Shown in pieces: positions 1 to 7,093 of a stretch of 12,907 bases of DNA; the stretch's first letter is position 1; each line of letters starts with the position of its first letter. Source of the DNA: Alphaproteobacteria bacterium. Lineage in GTDB: Bacteria; Pseudomonadota; Alphaproteobacteria; Caulobacterales; Caulobacteraceae. Under the pieces are notes generated by a model. It did not search any database, had not been told where the DNA came from, and worked only from the letters and a program-made list of their open reading frames with translations. A program made the translations under genes and the position numbers. Where the stretch lies: positions 1 through 12,907 of the forward strand of contig JAHINZ010000308.1 of the NCBI GenBank assembly GCA_018895795.1. The letters run 5' to 3'.

Positions 1-135
1 TGATCGTATCCTTAATCCGTTCGCAACAATCGATTCGCAAGCTGTTCGGCGGCCGGAAATCCCGCGCCAGCAGGCTGTTTCGCGATACGCCAACCCCGCC
101 TGCCTGTACAGCGGATTTGGCCCAGCGAAAGCAAT

Positions 136-164
136 TTGACAAGCGCGTTCCGGGTCCCTACTAA
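136..164 (+). promoter_or_regulatory. Promoter of the tRNA-Leu gene
   Basis: A -35 hexamer TTGACA (136-141) and a -10 hexamer TACTAA (159-164) are separated by exactly 17 bp. Transcription would start near 171, about 16 nt before the mature tRNA 5' end. This is a near-ideal housekeeping sigma promoter, strong by alphaproteobacterial standards, as expected for a stable RNA gene. Nothing else convincing was found in bases 1-135. Confidence 0.7.
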
Positions 165-186
165 CCGGCTCCATGCTCTCGGGCAT

Positions 187-273
<87 letters not shown>

Positions 274-330
274 CCCCTTACCAACCCTCGAAAGAGGTGC
301 GGGGTGGCGCCGATAGTTCATTCCGATAGA

Positions 331-370
331 TATCTCGTACATCGTGCCTATATCCCGTACACCGTGACTA
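331..370 (+). repeat. Two-copy 20-bp tandem repeat upstream of rnd
   Basis: Bases 331-350 and 351-370 are two head-to-tail copies of a 20-bp unit, TATC-n-CGTACA-n-CGTG-n-CTA, identical at 17 of 20 positions. The array ends 21 bp before the rnd start codon and lies about 58 bp after the tRNA. The 20-bp period is close to two helical turns, so a dimeric DNA-binding protein could occupy both copies on one face. No known operator is recognised. Confidence 0.8.
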
Positions 371-391
371 TCATGTCGCGCGCCTTGAAGG

Positions 392-1069
392 GTGCGCGAG
401 CCGCGGACGACGTCTGTCGTTCATGCGGCGTCGCCGGAGAGTGCTGAAGCCTTGGCTAATTTTGTTCATCAGGGCGACCTGCCCGCCGGCGCCTTTGAAG
501 GCGCAACCGCAATCGCGATCGATTCGGAGACCATGGGCCTGCGGCTGGGTCGCGACCCCCTGTGTGTTGTGCAGTTGTCGTCCGGCGACGGCGACGCCCA
601 TCTGGTCAGACTCGACCGCGCCACCTACGACGCCCCCAATCTCAAGCGGCTGCTGACCGATCCGTCGGTCCTGAAGCTTTTTCACTTCGGCCGCTTCGAC
701 ATCGCCATGTTCCTGCTGCATCTGGGCGTGGTGACCGCGCCCGTCTATTGCACCAAGATCGCCTCGAAGATCGCTCGCACCTATACAGATCGCCACGGTC
801 TGAAGGACGTGACGCGGGAACTGATGGGCGTGGAGCTCTCCAAGACCCAGCAGAGCTCGGACTGGGGCGCCCATAGCCTCAGCCCCGAGCAGGTGGCCTA
901 TGCGGCCTCCGACGTGCTGCATCTGCATGGCCTGCGCGACAAGCTCAACGCCATGCTGGTTCGCGAGGGCCGTATGGCGCTCGCCCAGGCCTGCTTTGAT
1001 TTCCTGCCCCACCGCGCCGCGCTTGATCTGGCCGGTTGGGAGGACGTCGACATCTTCGCGCATACCTAG
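392..1069 (+). CDS. rnd: Ribonuclease D, short alphaproteobacterial form
   Basis: A 225-residue 3'-5' exoribonuclease of the DEDDy superfamily, expected to trim the 3' ends of tRNA precursors and other stable RNAs in the cytoplasm. The catalytic set is visible: D44 and E46 in AIDSET, D103 in HFGRFDIA, and Y170 with D174 in YAASD. E. coli RNase D is about 375 residues and has C-terminal HRDC domains. This protein stops after the nuclease domain, as is common in alphaproteobacteria. An in-frame TGA at 386-388 limits the start to the GTG at 392 or a later codon. The GTG has a purine-rich AAGG directly in front, which is close spacing. The gene follows tRNA-Leu and lies 8 nt ahead of lptC, so it probably heads the lpt operon. 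Confidence 0.9.
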   Translation: MREPRTTSVVHAASPESAEALANFVHQGDLPAGAFEGATAIAIDSETMGLRLGRDPLCVVQLSSGDGDAHLVRLDRATYDAPNLKRLLTDPSVLKLFHFGRFDIAMFLLHLGVVTAPVYCTKIASKIARTYTDRHGLKDVTRELMGVELSKTQQSSDWGAHSLSPEQVAYAASDVLHLHGLRDKLNAMLVREGRMALAQACFDFLPHRAALDLAGWEDVDIFAHT

Positions 1070-1077
1070 GGGGCGGC

Positions 1078-1698
1078 ATGACAGCGGCCGCAGCCATCGC
1101 GGAACGGTCGATCTCTCGAGACCTCGGGCGATGGCGCCGGCGCTCGCGGGTGGTCCGCTTGTTGCGTCTGGTGCTGCCGGCCGCGATCGTGGTCATCCTG
1201 GTGGCCGTCGCCGGTCAGGTGGGTTGGCGTTCGCTGCGCGCCGCCTCTCGCCCGCCCACCGAGGCCAAGACCCAGATCCGTATGATCGCGCCAAGGTTCT
1301 ACGGTCAATCCGACGACGGCCGGAGCTTTATGATCACCGCGCGTTCAGCTTTGCGCGATGATAGTGACTCGATGAACGTGCGTCTGGATTCACCGACCCT
1401 GACCTTGGGTTTCGACGAACCCCAACCCAGCCGGGTCACGGCCAAGTCAGGACTCTATCGGGAAGACACGATGAAGTTGCTGCTGTCGGGCGATGTTCGC
1501 ATCGACGACGGCGCCGGCTATCGGTTCGCCTCGGAACAGGCCTCGGTGGACACCAAGAGCGGAACGATCAGCGGTGAGACGGCCATGTTGGGCGAGGGTC
1601 CGACGGGTCAGGTGAAATCCAACGCCTACACCGTCTATGACAAAGGCGACCGGGTCGTTTTCAGGGGTGGGGTTCGCACCCGGCTCGAACGGAAGTAA
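1078..1698 (+). CDS. lptC: LPS export ABC transporter periplasmic protein LptC
   Basis: A 206-residue bitopic inner-membrane protein that passes lipopolysaccharide from the LptB2FG extractor to the LptA bridge. After an Arg-rich cytoplasmic tail (residues 19-30) there is one membrane helix at about 27-46. A periplasmic beta-jellyroll-type region follows, with characteristic stretches such as SPTLTLGFD, SGLYRED and LLLSGDVRI. I chose the ATG at 1078, which gives a compact N-terminus 8 nt after rnd. A longer reading from 1036 would overlap the end of rnd and add residues with no membrane-protein character. Sequence identity in LptC is usually low, so the assignment leans on topology, motif style and the directly following lptA and lptB. 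Confidence 0.9.
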   Translation: MTAAAAIAERSISRDLGRWRRRSRVVRLLRLVLPAAIVVILVAVAGQVGWRSLRAASRPPTEAKTQIRMIAPRFYGQSDDGRSFMITARSALRDDSDSMNVRLDSPTLTLGFDEPQPSRVTAKSGLYREDTMKLLLSGDVRIDDGAGYRFASEQASVDTKSGTISGETAMLGEGPTGQVKSNAYTVYDKGDRVVFRGGVRTRLERK

Positions 1699-1746
1699 GT
1701 AGTGGGCGCGTGGCGCGGCCACGCTTCGGCAGATGAGGACTGTGAC

Positions 1747-2292
1747 TTGATCCAGCGTTGGATGACGGCGGCGGCGGCGACCGCACTGATCCTGGCGAGC
1801 GGCTCGGCCTTCGCCCAGACCGCCAATGATTCCAGCGCGCCCGTGGATATTTCCGCGGACGAGCAAGAGAACATCAACAGCCAGTGCCGGACGATCTTTC
1901 GTGGCAATGTCGAGATGTTGCAGGACAAGAGCCGTCTGCGCGCGAACGTGGTTAACGCCTATTCGAGCCGTAAGCCCGGCCAGGCGGGGTCCAATGGTTG
2001 CGGCGAGATCGATCGCGTCGAAGCGGACGGGGACGTCTATTTCGTCAACCAGGGCCAGACGGTCCATGGTGATCATGCTGTCTTCACCTACGCCAACGAC
2101 ACGATCGTGATCACGGGCGACGTCATCGTCGTTCGCGGCCAGGACGTGGCGCGGGGCGATCGCATGACGTTCAACACCAAGACCAACGATGTGAAGCTCG
2201 AATCCAACACCAAGGGCCGGAGCAAGGCCGGGCGCGTGCGGGCGGTGATCTATCCCGACGGCGCCGCCAAGCCCGCCGCCGACAAACGCTAG
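1747..2292 (+). CDS. lptA: Periplasmic LPS-bridge protein LptA (OstA-like)
   Basis: A 181-residue periplasmic OstA/LptA-domain protein, expected to oligomerise into the bridge that carries lipopolysaccharide from LptC to LptD. The mature part shows the family's repeating beta strands, for example VDISADEQE, IFRGNVEMLQ and VFTYANDTIVITGDV. The reading frame opens at GTG 1702, but I prefer TTG 1747. It has a GAGGA Shine-Dalgarno (1735-1739) at 7 nt spacing and gives a normal signal peptide: Arg4, a hydrophobic run to about residue 20, and a likely cut after A23 in AFA|Q. ATG 1762 is a third option, but it would leave the signal without a positive charge. The gene is 48 nt after lptC and 10 nt before lptB. 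Confidence 0.9.
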   Translation: MIQRWMTAAAATALILASGSAFAQTANDSSAPVDISADEQENINSQCRTIFRGNVEMLQDKSRLRANVVNAYSSRKPGQAGSNGCGEIDRVEADGDVYFVNQGQTVHGDHAVFTYANDTIVITGDVIVVRGQDVARGDRMTFNTKTNDVKLESNTKGRSKAGRVRAVIYPDGAAKPAADKR

Positions 2293-2302
2293 GGCCGCAC
2301 GG

Positions 2303-3070
2303 ATGAAGATGACGACCCTGGGCGAGGCCGGTGGCGCGCAAACAGATGGCCTTTTCGTCGACGCCATCGGCAAGTCTTTCGGTGATCGTCCGGTGGTCAA
2401 GAGCGTTTCGCTGCGCTTGAAGCGCGGCGAGGTCGCCGGCCTGCTGGGCCCCAACGGGGCGGGCAAGACCACCTGCTTTTACATGATCACCGGCCTGATC
2501 GCCGTCGACTACGGTTCGATCTATCTGGACGGCGAGGACATCACCGCCCAGCCGATGTTCCAGCGCGCTCGTCTGGGCGTCGGCTACCTGCCGCAGGAGG
2601 CCTCGATCTTCCGGGGCATGACCGTCGAGCAGAATGTCATGGCCGTGGTTGAGATGCGCGAGAAGAACCCGCGCGCCGCCGCCGAGGCCGTGACCAACAT
2701 CCTTGAAGAACTGCGGATCACCCACATCAGCAAGTCCCCCGCCGTGGCTTTGTCTGGCGGCGAGCGGCGCCGGGTGGAAATCGCGCGGGCCTTGGCCAGC
2801 GAACCCTCGTTCATGCTTTTGGACGAACCCTTCGCCGGCATCGATCCCCTGGCCATCGCCGATATCCGCGAGGTTATCGGCTATCTGAAACAGCGCGGCA
2901 TCGGCATCCTGATCACCGACCACAATGTTCGCGAGACCCTCGATATCATCGATCGGGCGTCGATCATTCACGCGGGCGAAGTGCTGTTCGAAGGCTCGCC
3001 GAAGGAAATCGTCGACGATCCCGAGGTGCGGCGCGTTTATCTCGGCGATAATTTCGCCGAACGCGCCTAA
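2303..3070 (+). CDS. lptB: LPS export ABC transporter ATPase LptB
   Basis: A 255-residue cytoplasmic ATPase that dimerises and powers lipopolysaccharide extraction from the inner membrane with LptF and LptG, which are not in this window. All ABC motifs are intact: Walker A GPNGAGKT (49-56), Q-loop Q98 in LPQEAS, signature LSGGE (150-154), Walker B ending D174-E175 in MLLDEP, and switch H207 in ITDHN. The LLDEPFAGIDP stretch and the FRGMTVEQN segment are typical of LptB. The N-terminus is about 15 residues longer than the minimal fold. ATG 2309 is an alternative start two codons on. It is the last gene of the rnd-lptCAB run, and a 181-bp gap separates it from rpoN. Confidence 0.97.
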   Translation: MKMTTLGEAGGAQTDGLFVDAIGKSFGDRPVVKSVSLRLKRGEVAGLLGPNGAGKTTCFYMITGLIAVDYGSIYLDGEDITAQPMFQRARLGVGYLPQEASIFRGMTVEQNVMAVVEMREKNPRAAAEAVTNILEELRITHISKSPAVALSGGERRRVEIARALASEPSFMLLDEPFAGIDPLAIADIREVIGYLKQRGIGILITDHNVRETLDIIDRASIIHAGEVLFEGSPKEIVDDPEVRRVYLGDNFAERA

Positions 3071-3251
3071 AAATTCCCATTTAATAGAATGACTTATCCT
3101 GTGCGCCGTGGTGTCGGCGCGGGATTGGCGTCGTCTGGCGACGGGACCGAAGGTCGCATCGGCCCGAATATTGCAGGCGTTGGCGACCCGTTAACCTCCA
3201 TGGCCTTTCAATGGCGATCGAAACTTCGTTCGATTTGCCCAGGAGGGCGCA

Positions 3252-4745
3252 TTGGCGCTCAGCCACAGACTGGAGCTCCGGCAGGGCCAGGGGCTCGTCA
3301 TCACCCCGCAACTGCAGCAGGCGATCAAGCTGCTGCAGTTGTCGAATATCGAGCTGGACGCCTTCGTCGAGGCCGAGCTGGAGCGCAATCCGCTCCTGCA
3401 ACGCGACGAGGGCGAGAGCGAGCCCGCGACCGAGGGCGAGCGCGAGCCGGCGGCCAGTGATCTTGGCGTCGACGTGGTGGCCCAAGGCTCGGCCAACGCC
3501 GAGATGGACGCCACGCCCGACGATGTCTCGCCAGGCGAGCGGGCCTCGGGCGACGGGGAACAGGCCGAACAGGCCGGAGGCCAGATCGACTGGTCGCGCG
3601 CCGGCGGCGGCGGCTCCTTCGACCATGACGAGGGCTATGAGGGCGCCCTGACGGCCGTTCCCACGCTCAGTGAACACCTGCAGGGTCAATTGGCCCAGGC
3701 CGGCCTGTCGGCCGCCGAGCAACTGGTGGCCAAGATCCTGATCGACGGTATCGATGAGGGCGGCTATCTGCGTCTGGACTTGGCCGAGACAGCCGAGCGA
3801 CTAGGCTGCGCGGAGACCCTGGTCGAAAGCGTCCTGATCGTGCTCCAGGGCTTCGAGCCGACCGGCGTGGGCGCCCGCGACGTCCGCGAATGCCTGGCCC
3901 TGCAGCTGAAAGACCAGAACCGCTACGATCCGGCCATGGCCGCCTTGCTCGACAATCTCGACATGCTGGCGCGTCGCGACATGGCCGGCCTGCGCCGCGT
4001 CTGCGGCGTCGACGATGAGGATCTGCGCGAGATGATCGCGGAGATCCGTTCGCTGACGCCACGCCCCGGCGCGGCCTATAACAGCGACACCGCCGAAACC
4101 CTGGTGCCCGACGTCCATGTCCGCGAGGGCCTGGGCGGCATGTGGCATGTCGAGCTCAACACCGACACCCTGCCCCGGGTTCTGGTCGACCAGCGCTATC
4201 ACGCCCGGGTGTCCAAGGGCGCGCGCACCGACCAGGAGAAGACCTTTGTCTCCGACTGCATGGCCACCGCCAACTGGTTGGTGAAGAGCCTGGACCAGCG
4301 CGCCAAGACCATTCTCAAGGTCTCAAGCGAGATCGTGCGCCAGCAGGACGGCTTTCTGGCCTTCGGCGTCGAACACCTGAGGCCGTTAAACCTGAAGACG
4401 GTCGCCGACGCCATCGGCATGCACGAGAGCACGGTCAGCCGCGTCACCTCCAACAAATATATCGCCACGCCGCGCGGGGTGTTCGAGCTGAAATTCTTCT
4501 TCACGTCGGCCATCCAGTCGTCGGAAGGCGGCGAGGCGCATTCCGCCGCCAGCGTCCGCCACAAGATCAAGGGCCTGGTGGAAGCCGAACGCCGCGAGAC
4601 CGATGTCCATTCCGACGACGCCATCGTCGAGATCCTGAAGACCGCCGGCGTCGATATCGCCCGGCGAACCGTGGCCAAGTATCGCGAGGCCATGCGTATT
4701 CCGTCCTCGGTCGAACGTCGGCGCCTGATGAAGGAAGCCTGCTGA
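3252..4745 (+). CDS. rpoN: RNA polymerase sigma-54 factor RpoN
   Basis: A 497-residue sigma-54 that directs RNA polymerase to -24/-12 promoters and needs AAA+ activators to open them. In Caulobacter it is required for flagellar and stalk genes. The Leu/Gln-rich activator-responsive region I opens the protein (TPQLQQAIKLLQLSNIEL, about residues 19-36). An acidic low-complexity region II follows (about 52-115), then the core-binding part. The DNA-binding helix-turn-helix is at about 381-403 (VADAIGMHESTVSRV). The invariant RpoN box ARRTVAKYRE is at 470-479. The start is TTG 3252, with a perfect AGGAGG at 3241-3246 and 5-nt spacing. An overlapping ATG frame at 3211 is not coding. The length is normal for the family. 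Confidence 0.97.
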   Translation: MALSHRLELRQGQGLVITPQLQQAIKLLQLSNIELDAFVEAELERNPLLQRDEGESEPATEGEREPAASDLGVDVVAQGSANAEMDATPDDVSPGERASGDGEQAEQAGGQIDWSRAGGGGSFDHDEGYEGALTAVPTLSEHLQGQLAQAGLSAAEQLVAKILIDGIDEGGYLRLDLAETAERLGCAETLVESVLIVLQGFEPTGVGARDVRECLALQLKDQNRYDPAMAALLDNLDMLARRDMAGLRRVCGVDDEDLREMIAEIRSLTPRPGAAYNSDTAETLVPDVHVREGLGGMWHVELNTDTLPRVLVDQRYHARVSKGARTDQEKTFVSDCMATANWLVKSLDQRAKTILKVSSEIVRQQDGFLAFGVEHLRPLNLKTVADAIGMHESTVSRVTSNKYIATPRGVFELKFFFTSAIQSSEGGEAHSAASVRHKIKGLVEAERRETDVHSDDAIVEILKTAGVDIARRTVAKYREAMRIPSSVERRRLMKEAC

Positions 4746-4755
4746 TCGATCGCGA

Positions 4756-4775
4756 GACGCGATTTTCTTCGCGTC
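4756..4775 (+). other. Perfect hairpin just after rpoN
   Basis: GACGCGA (4756-4762) and TCGCGTC (4769-4775) form a 7-bp perfect stem with a 6-nt T-rich loop, 11 nt after the rpoN stop codon. No T-tract follows, so it is not a standard intrinsic terminator. It could protect the rpoN 3' end or separate rpoN from the next gene. The function is inferred. Confidence 0.45.
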
Positions 4776-4787
4776 CGTGACGTCGCG

Positions 4788-4810
4788 CTCGGCGTTATAG
4801 GAACGCCGAG
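4788..4810 (+). promoter_or_regulatory. Stem-loop overlapping the exoD ribosome-binding site
   Basis: CTCGGCGTT (4788-4796) pairs with AACGCCGAG (4802-4810), a 9-bp perfect stem with the 5-nt loop ATAGG. The 3' arm covers the first bases of the long Shine-Dalgarno run GAGGAGGAG (4808-4816) that serves the ATG at 4822. Folding would leave GAGGAG partly free, so any effect on translation is probably a modulation rather than a full block. Confidence 0.5.
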
Positions 4811-4821
4811 GAGGAGCGCGA

Positions 4822-5433
4822 ATGACGACCCAAAGCTTGTCCGCCGTGATCGAGGGGTTTGGCGAGGATGTCCGCCCGGTCATAACCGTGGGCGAGATGC
4901 TGGACGCCTTCGACAGCCGCGCCAGCGGGGCTATGCTGTTCGTGTTTGGCGCGCTGAACTGTTTGCCCCTGCCGCCGGGGTCGTCGACGATCCTCAGTCT
5001 GCCGATCCTGCTTCTGGCGCCGCAACTGGCCTGGGGCGCGGGCGCGCCATGGCTGCCGCGCGGCCTGCTCGAGCGACCGTTGAAGCGCGACGACCTGCGC
5101 GGCCTGTTCCGCAAGCTGACGCCGGTGGTCAAGCGCATGGAACTGGTGACTCGGCCGCGCCTGCACTGGATGATCGGCACGACGGGCGAGCGCCTGATCG
5201 GCGTGCTGTGCACCCTGCTGGCCCTGGTGCTGATCCTGCCCATTCCGCTGGGCAATATCGCCCCCGGGGCGACGGTGGCGGTTCTCGCCTTGGCGTTGCT
5301 GCAGAGAGACGGTTTGCTGGCGCTGCTGGGCTATTTGATGGCCGCTTTTAGCGCCGGTCTGCTGTTCCTGAGCGCGGGCGTGGTGACCGCCGGCGTGCGC
5401 GCCGTGGCGGGAGTTCTATCAGGCCTTTTTTGA
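4822..5433 (+). CDS. exoD: ExoD-family inner-membrane protein
   Basis: A 203-residue membrane protein of the ExoD family, first known from rhizobial exopolysaccharide and alkali-tolerance mutants. Its biochemical role is not established. The N-terminal 35 residues are soluble. A hydrophobic hairpin-like segment follows (37-72, with the family-type NCLPLPPGSST motif), then a basic amphipathic loop (78-114, many Arg/Lys) and three hydrophobic stretches (126-143, 147-161, 165-192). The start is supported by GAGGAGGAG ending 5 nt before the ATG. The gene lies in the same direction between rpoN and hpf, so it may share their transcript. Its position inside the rpoN-hpf-ptsN group is unusual. Confidence 0.85.
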   Translation: MTTQSLSAVIEGFGEDVRPVITVGEMLDAFDSRASGAMLFVFGALNCLPLPPGSSTILSLPILLLAPQLAWGAGAPWLPRGLLERPLKRDDLRGLFRKLTPVVKRMELVTRPRLHWMIGTTGERLIGVLCTLLALVLILPIPLGNIAPGATVAVLALALLQRDGLLALLGYLMAAFSAGLLFLSAGVVTAGVRAVAGVLSGLF

Positions 5434-5448
5434 CGCATGCGCCACCGC

Positions 5449-5479
5449 TTGACACCTGCCTGCGACAGGCGCGTTGTTA
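5449..5479 (+). promoter_or_regulatory. Possible hpf promoter with an internal palindrome
   Basis: A TTGACA hexamer (5449-5454) precedes hpf by 30 nt. The best -10 match, TTGTTA (5474-5479), is at 19-bp spacing and is weak. Between the two lies a perfect inverted repeat, GCCTG-CGA-CAGGC (5458-5470), which could be a repressor site or a small hairpin. No -24/-12 sigma-54 element was found here. Confidence 0.35.
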
Positions 5480-5483
5480 GGTC

Positions 5484-6116
5484 ATGCAAGTCCAAATCTC
5501 CGGCAAGCATGTCGACGTTGGTGAGGCTCTGCGAGCGCGAGTCTCCGACGAAATCGCCCTGAGCATCGGTAAGTATTTTGACCGCGGCGGCGCCGCCGAC
5601 GTGGTCATCAGCAAGGAGGGCCATGCCTTCCGCGCCGACTGTTCGGTAAAGCTGGCTTCGGGCCAGCAACTGATCAGCCATGGAGCGGGCGGCGACGCCC
5701 ATGCGGCCTTCGACGCCGCCCTGGCCAAGATCGAGACCAGGATCAGGCGCTACAAGCGACGACTTAAAAGCCATTCTGTCGCCGCATCGGCCAAACAAGC
5801 CGAGAACGCCGCGATGTATGTCTTGCGGGCGCCCGTCGATGACGATCACGAGGACGACAACTGGGACCGCGACCAGGATCATCCCGCCGGCGCGCCATCC
5901 GCGATGATCATCGCGGAGAGCCAGGCGGCTCTGAAGACAATGACTGTTTCCATGGCGGTCATGGAACTGGACTTGACCGAGTCCCAGGCAATCGTGTTTA
6001 GGAACGCCGCTCACGACGGATTGTCCGTGGTGTACCGGCGGCCAGACGGAAATATCGGCTGGATCGATCCCGAACGCACCCAATCACTGAACGGGAACGG
6101 GTCAACCGCGAGCTAA
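5484..6116 (+). CDS. hpf: Long-form ribosome hibernation promoting factor (HPF)
   Basis: A 210-residue cytoplasmic protein that binds the 30S decoding region and pairs ribosomes into inactive 100S dimers in stationary phase or starvation. The N-terminal S30AE/RaiA fold spans about residues 1-105, beginning with the conserved MQVQISGKHVDVGEALR and ending in the basic helix IETRIRRYKRRLK. An acidic linker follows (118-132, DDDHEDDNWDRDQD). The C-terminal dimerisation domain is at 141-197, with AVMELDLTESQAIVFRNA and YRRPDGNIGWIDP. Two domains make it the long form, unlike E. coli HPF. Linkage to rpoN and ptsN is a classic arrangement. The Shine-Dalgarno is poor (AGG 2 nt before the ATG), but the N-terminus fixes the start. 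Confidence 0.95.
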   Translation: MQVQISGKHVDVGEALRARVSDEIALSIGKYFDRGGAADVVISKEGHAFRADCSVKLASGQQLISHGAGGDAHAAFDAALAKIETRIRRYKRRLKSHSVAASAKQAENAAMYVLRAPVDDDHEDDNWDRDQDHPAGAPSAMIIAESQAALKTMTVSMAVMELDLTESQAIVFRNAAHDGLSVVYRRPDGNIGWIDPERTQSLNGNGSTAS

Positions 6117-6118
6117 CG

Positions 6119-6135
6119 GGATCCAGTCAGGATCC
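6119..6135 (+). other. Hairpin between hpf and ptsN
   Basis: Two copies of the self-complementary GGATCC (6119-6124 and 6130-6135) flank AGTCA, so the RNA can form a 6-bp stem with a 5-nt loop directly after the hpf stop codon. No T-tract follows. It may mark an mRNA processing or stability point between hpf and ptsN. The role is inferred. Confidence 0.4.
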
Positions 6136-6200
6136 TCGACGTTTCGGAAGGCCCCCGTCGTAAGTGTGGCGGTGGCCGACAACGAGCGAGCGTTAAGTCC

Positions 6201-6665
6201 ATGACTATCGGCGATCTCTTAGACCCCGGGGCGGTGGCGCTGCGCGTCAGCGCTCCGGGCAAGCGTCAGGTTCTCGGCGTGGTCGCCGACGTTGCGGCGC
6301 GTGTTCTGGGTGTTAACGCCGAGGCGGTCCTGGAGGGCTTGCTTGAGCGCGAGGCCGCGGGATCGACGGGCGTCGGCCAGGGCGTTGCGATACCCCATGC
6401 GCGGATCGACGGCCTCGACCGCGTCCGGGCGGTTTTCCTGCGCCTGGAAACGCCGGTGGCCTTCGATGCGGTCGACGATAAGCCCGTCGACCTCCTTGTG
6501 GCGTTGTTCGCGCCTCGCGACGCCAACGCCCAGCACTTGCGGGCCCTGGCCCGGGTTTCGCGGTTGATGCGGGAGCCTGAACTGCGCGAGCACCTGCGCC
6601 AGGCCCGCTCGGCTGATGCCGTCCACGTGCTTCTGGCGCGCGAAGCCACCAGCACGGCCGCCTGA
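6201..6665 (+). CDS. ptsN: Nitrogen phosphotransferase protein PtsN (EIIA-Ntr)
   Basis: A 154-residue EIIA protein of the regulatory nitrogen PTS. It receives phosphate from NPr (PtsO) and acts by protein contacts, for example on potassium transport, stringent-response enzymes or kinases. In Caulobacter this pathway has been tied to (p)ppGpp control. The phospho-accepting histidine is H66 in GVAIPHAR, the family hallmark. The helical and strand regions around it are typical (VLEGLLEREAAGSTGVGQG before, VDLLVALFAPRDA after). The length matches the family. The Shine-Dalgarno is weak. It follows hpf by 84 nt in the same direction and ends the conserved rpoN-hpf-ptsN group, facing the convergent DUF1150 gene. 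Confidence 0.96.
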   Translation: MTIGDLLDPGAVALRVSAPGKRQVLGVVADVAARVLGVNAEAVLEGLLEREAAGSTGVGQGVAIPHARIDGLDRVRAVFLRLETPVAFDAVDDKPVDLLVALFAPRDANAQHLRALARVSRLMREPELREHLRQARSADAVHVLLAREATSTAA

Positions 6666-6688
6666 ACGTCTTATCTGGCAAAACGGCC

Positions 6689-6714
6689 GCGGCGGCCTTT
6701 CAAAGGACCGCCGC
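6689..6714. terminator. Hairpin between convergent ptsN and DUF1150 genes
   Basis: GCGGCGG (6689-6695) pairs with CCGCCGC (6708-6714). The stem continues inward through CCTTT/AAAGG, apart from one bulged A, around a tiny loop. It lies in the 67-bp gap between the two converging stop codons. Read on the - strand it is followed by a short GTTTTG run (6680-6685), so it works better as a terminator for the DUF1150/hsp20 transcript. On the + strand no T-run follows. Confidence 0.5.
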
Positions 6715-6732
6715 TCGATCCGTCATGCTCGC

Positions 6733-7002
6733 TTAGTGCACGGACACCGGCGCCAGTTCATGGGCGAGGGCGGCGGCGATCGCCGTGTCGCGATCGACCA
6801 TCACCGCCAGGCGCGCGCCATCGGCGCGACACACGGCGTAGAGGGTCTGCTCGGGCGGCAGGTCGAAGTCATCGGTCGCGCCCAACGGGGCGTCGGCAAG
6901 GATCTCGGCCGCCTTTATCGGGCGGACATAGACCAGGTTCGGCGCGCCAAGCGCGGCGAAGGCTTCCGTTGAGACCAGTGCGTAGTGGGTGTTGGGTGTC
7001 AT
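6733..7002 (-). CDS. DUF1150 family small protein
   Basis: An 89-residue soluble protein that I recognise as DUF1150, a short family of unknown function common in alphaproteobacteria. Characteristic stretches are LVSTEAFAALGAPNLVYVRPI near the N-terminus and LYAVCRADGARLAVM in the second half. There is no signal peptide or membrane helix. The strong AAGGAGG (7011-7017) lies 8 nt before the ATG at 7002, which decides the start. The longer reading from the GTG at 7011 overlaps the Shine-Dalgarno itself. It is 91 nt downstream of the hsp20 gene on the same strand, and the two are probably one heat-induced transcript. That suggests a proteostasis-linked role, but none is shown. Confidence 0.85.
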   Translation of the reverse strand: MTPNTHYALVSTEAFAALGAPNLVYVRPIKAAEILADAPLGATDDFDLPPEQTLYAVCRADGARLAVMVDRDTAIAAALAHELAPVSVH

Positions 7003-7093
7003 GGTGACCACCTCCTTCGAAAAGGGAACGCATCGACACGACCCCGGTTCAGCGGCCTGTCGCGCGTGAAAAACCTCAGACGCCTGGTTCCGT

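Noticed and set aside
371..1063. Long - strand frame opposite rnd, and similar long antisense frames opposite lptA, lptB and rpoN
   Set aside because: High GC content produces long open frames opposite real genes. The + strand proteins have intact catalytic motifs and these shadows have none.
1036..1077. Longer lptC reading starting at ATG 1036
   Set aside because: It would overlap the last codons of rnd, has no good ribosome-binding site, and adds residues that are simply the rnd end read in another frame. ATG 1078 gives a normal LptC N-terminus.
3092..3197. Possible DnaA box (TTATCCTGT) and CtrA half-site (GTTAACC) upstream of rpoN
   Set aside because: Each matches only part of its consensus and is single. 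CtrA sites need a second TTAA at fixed spacing, which is absent.
5434..5483. Sigma-54 (-24/-12) promoter upstream of hpf
   Set aside because: I looked for TGGCAC-N5-TTGCA because rpoN and hpf are linked, but no GG/GC pair at the right spacing was found.
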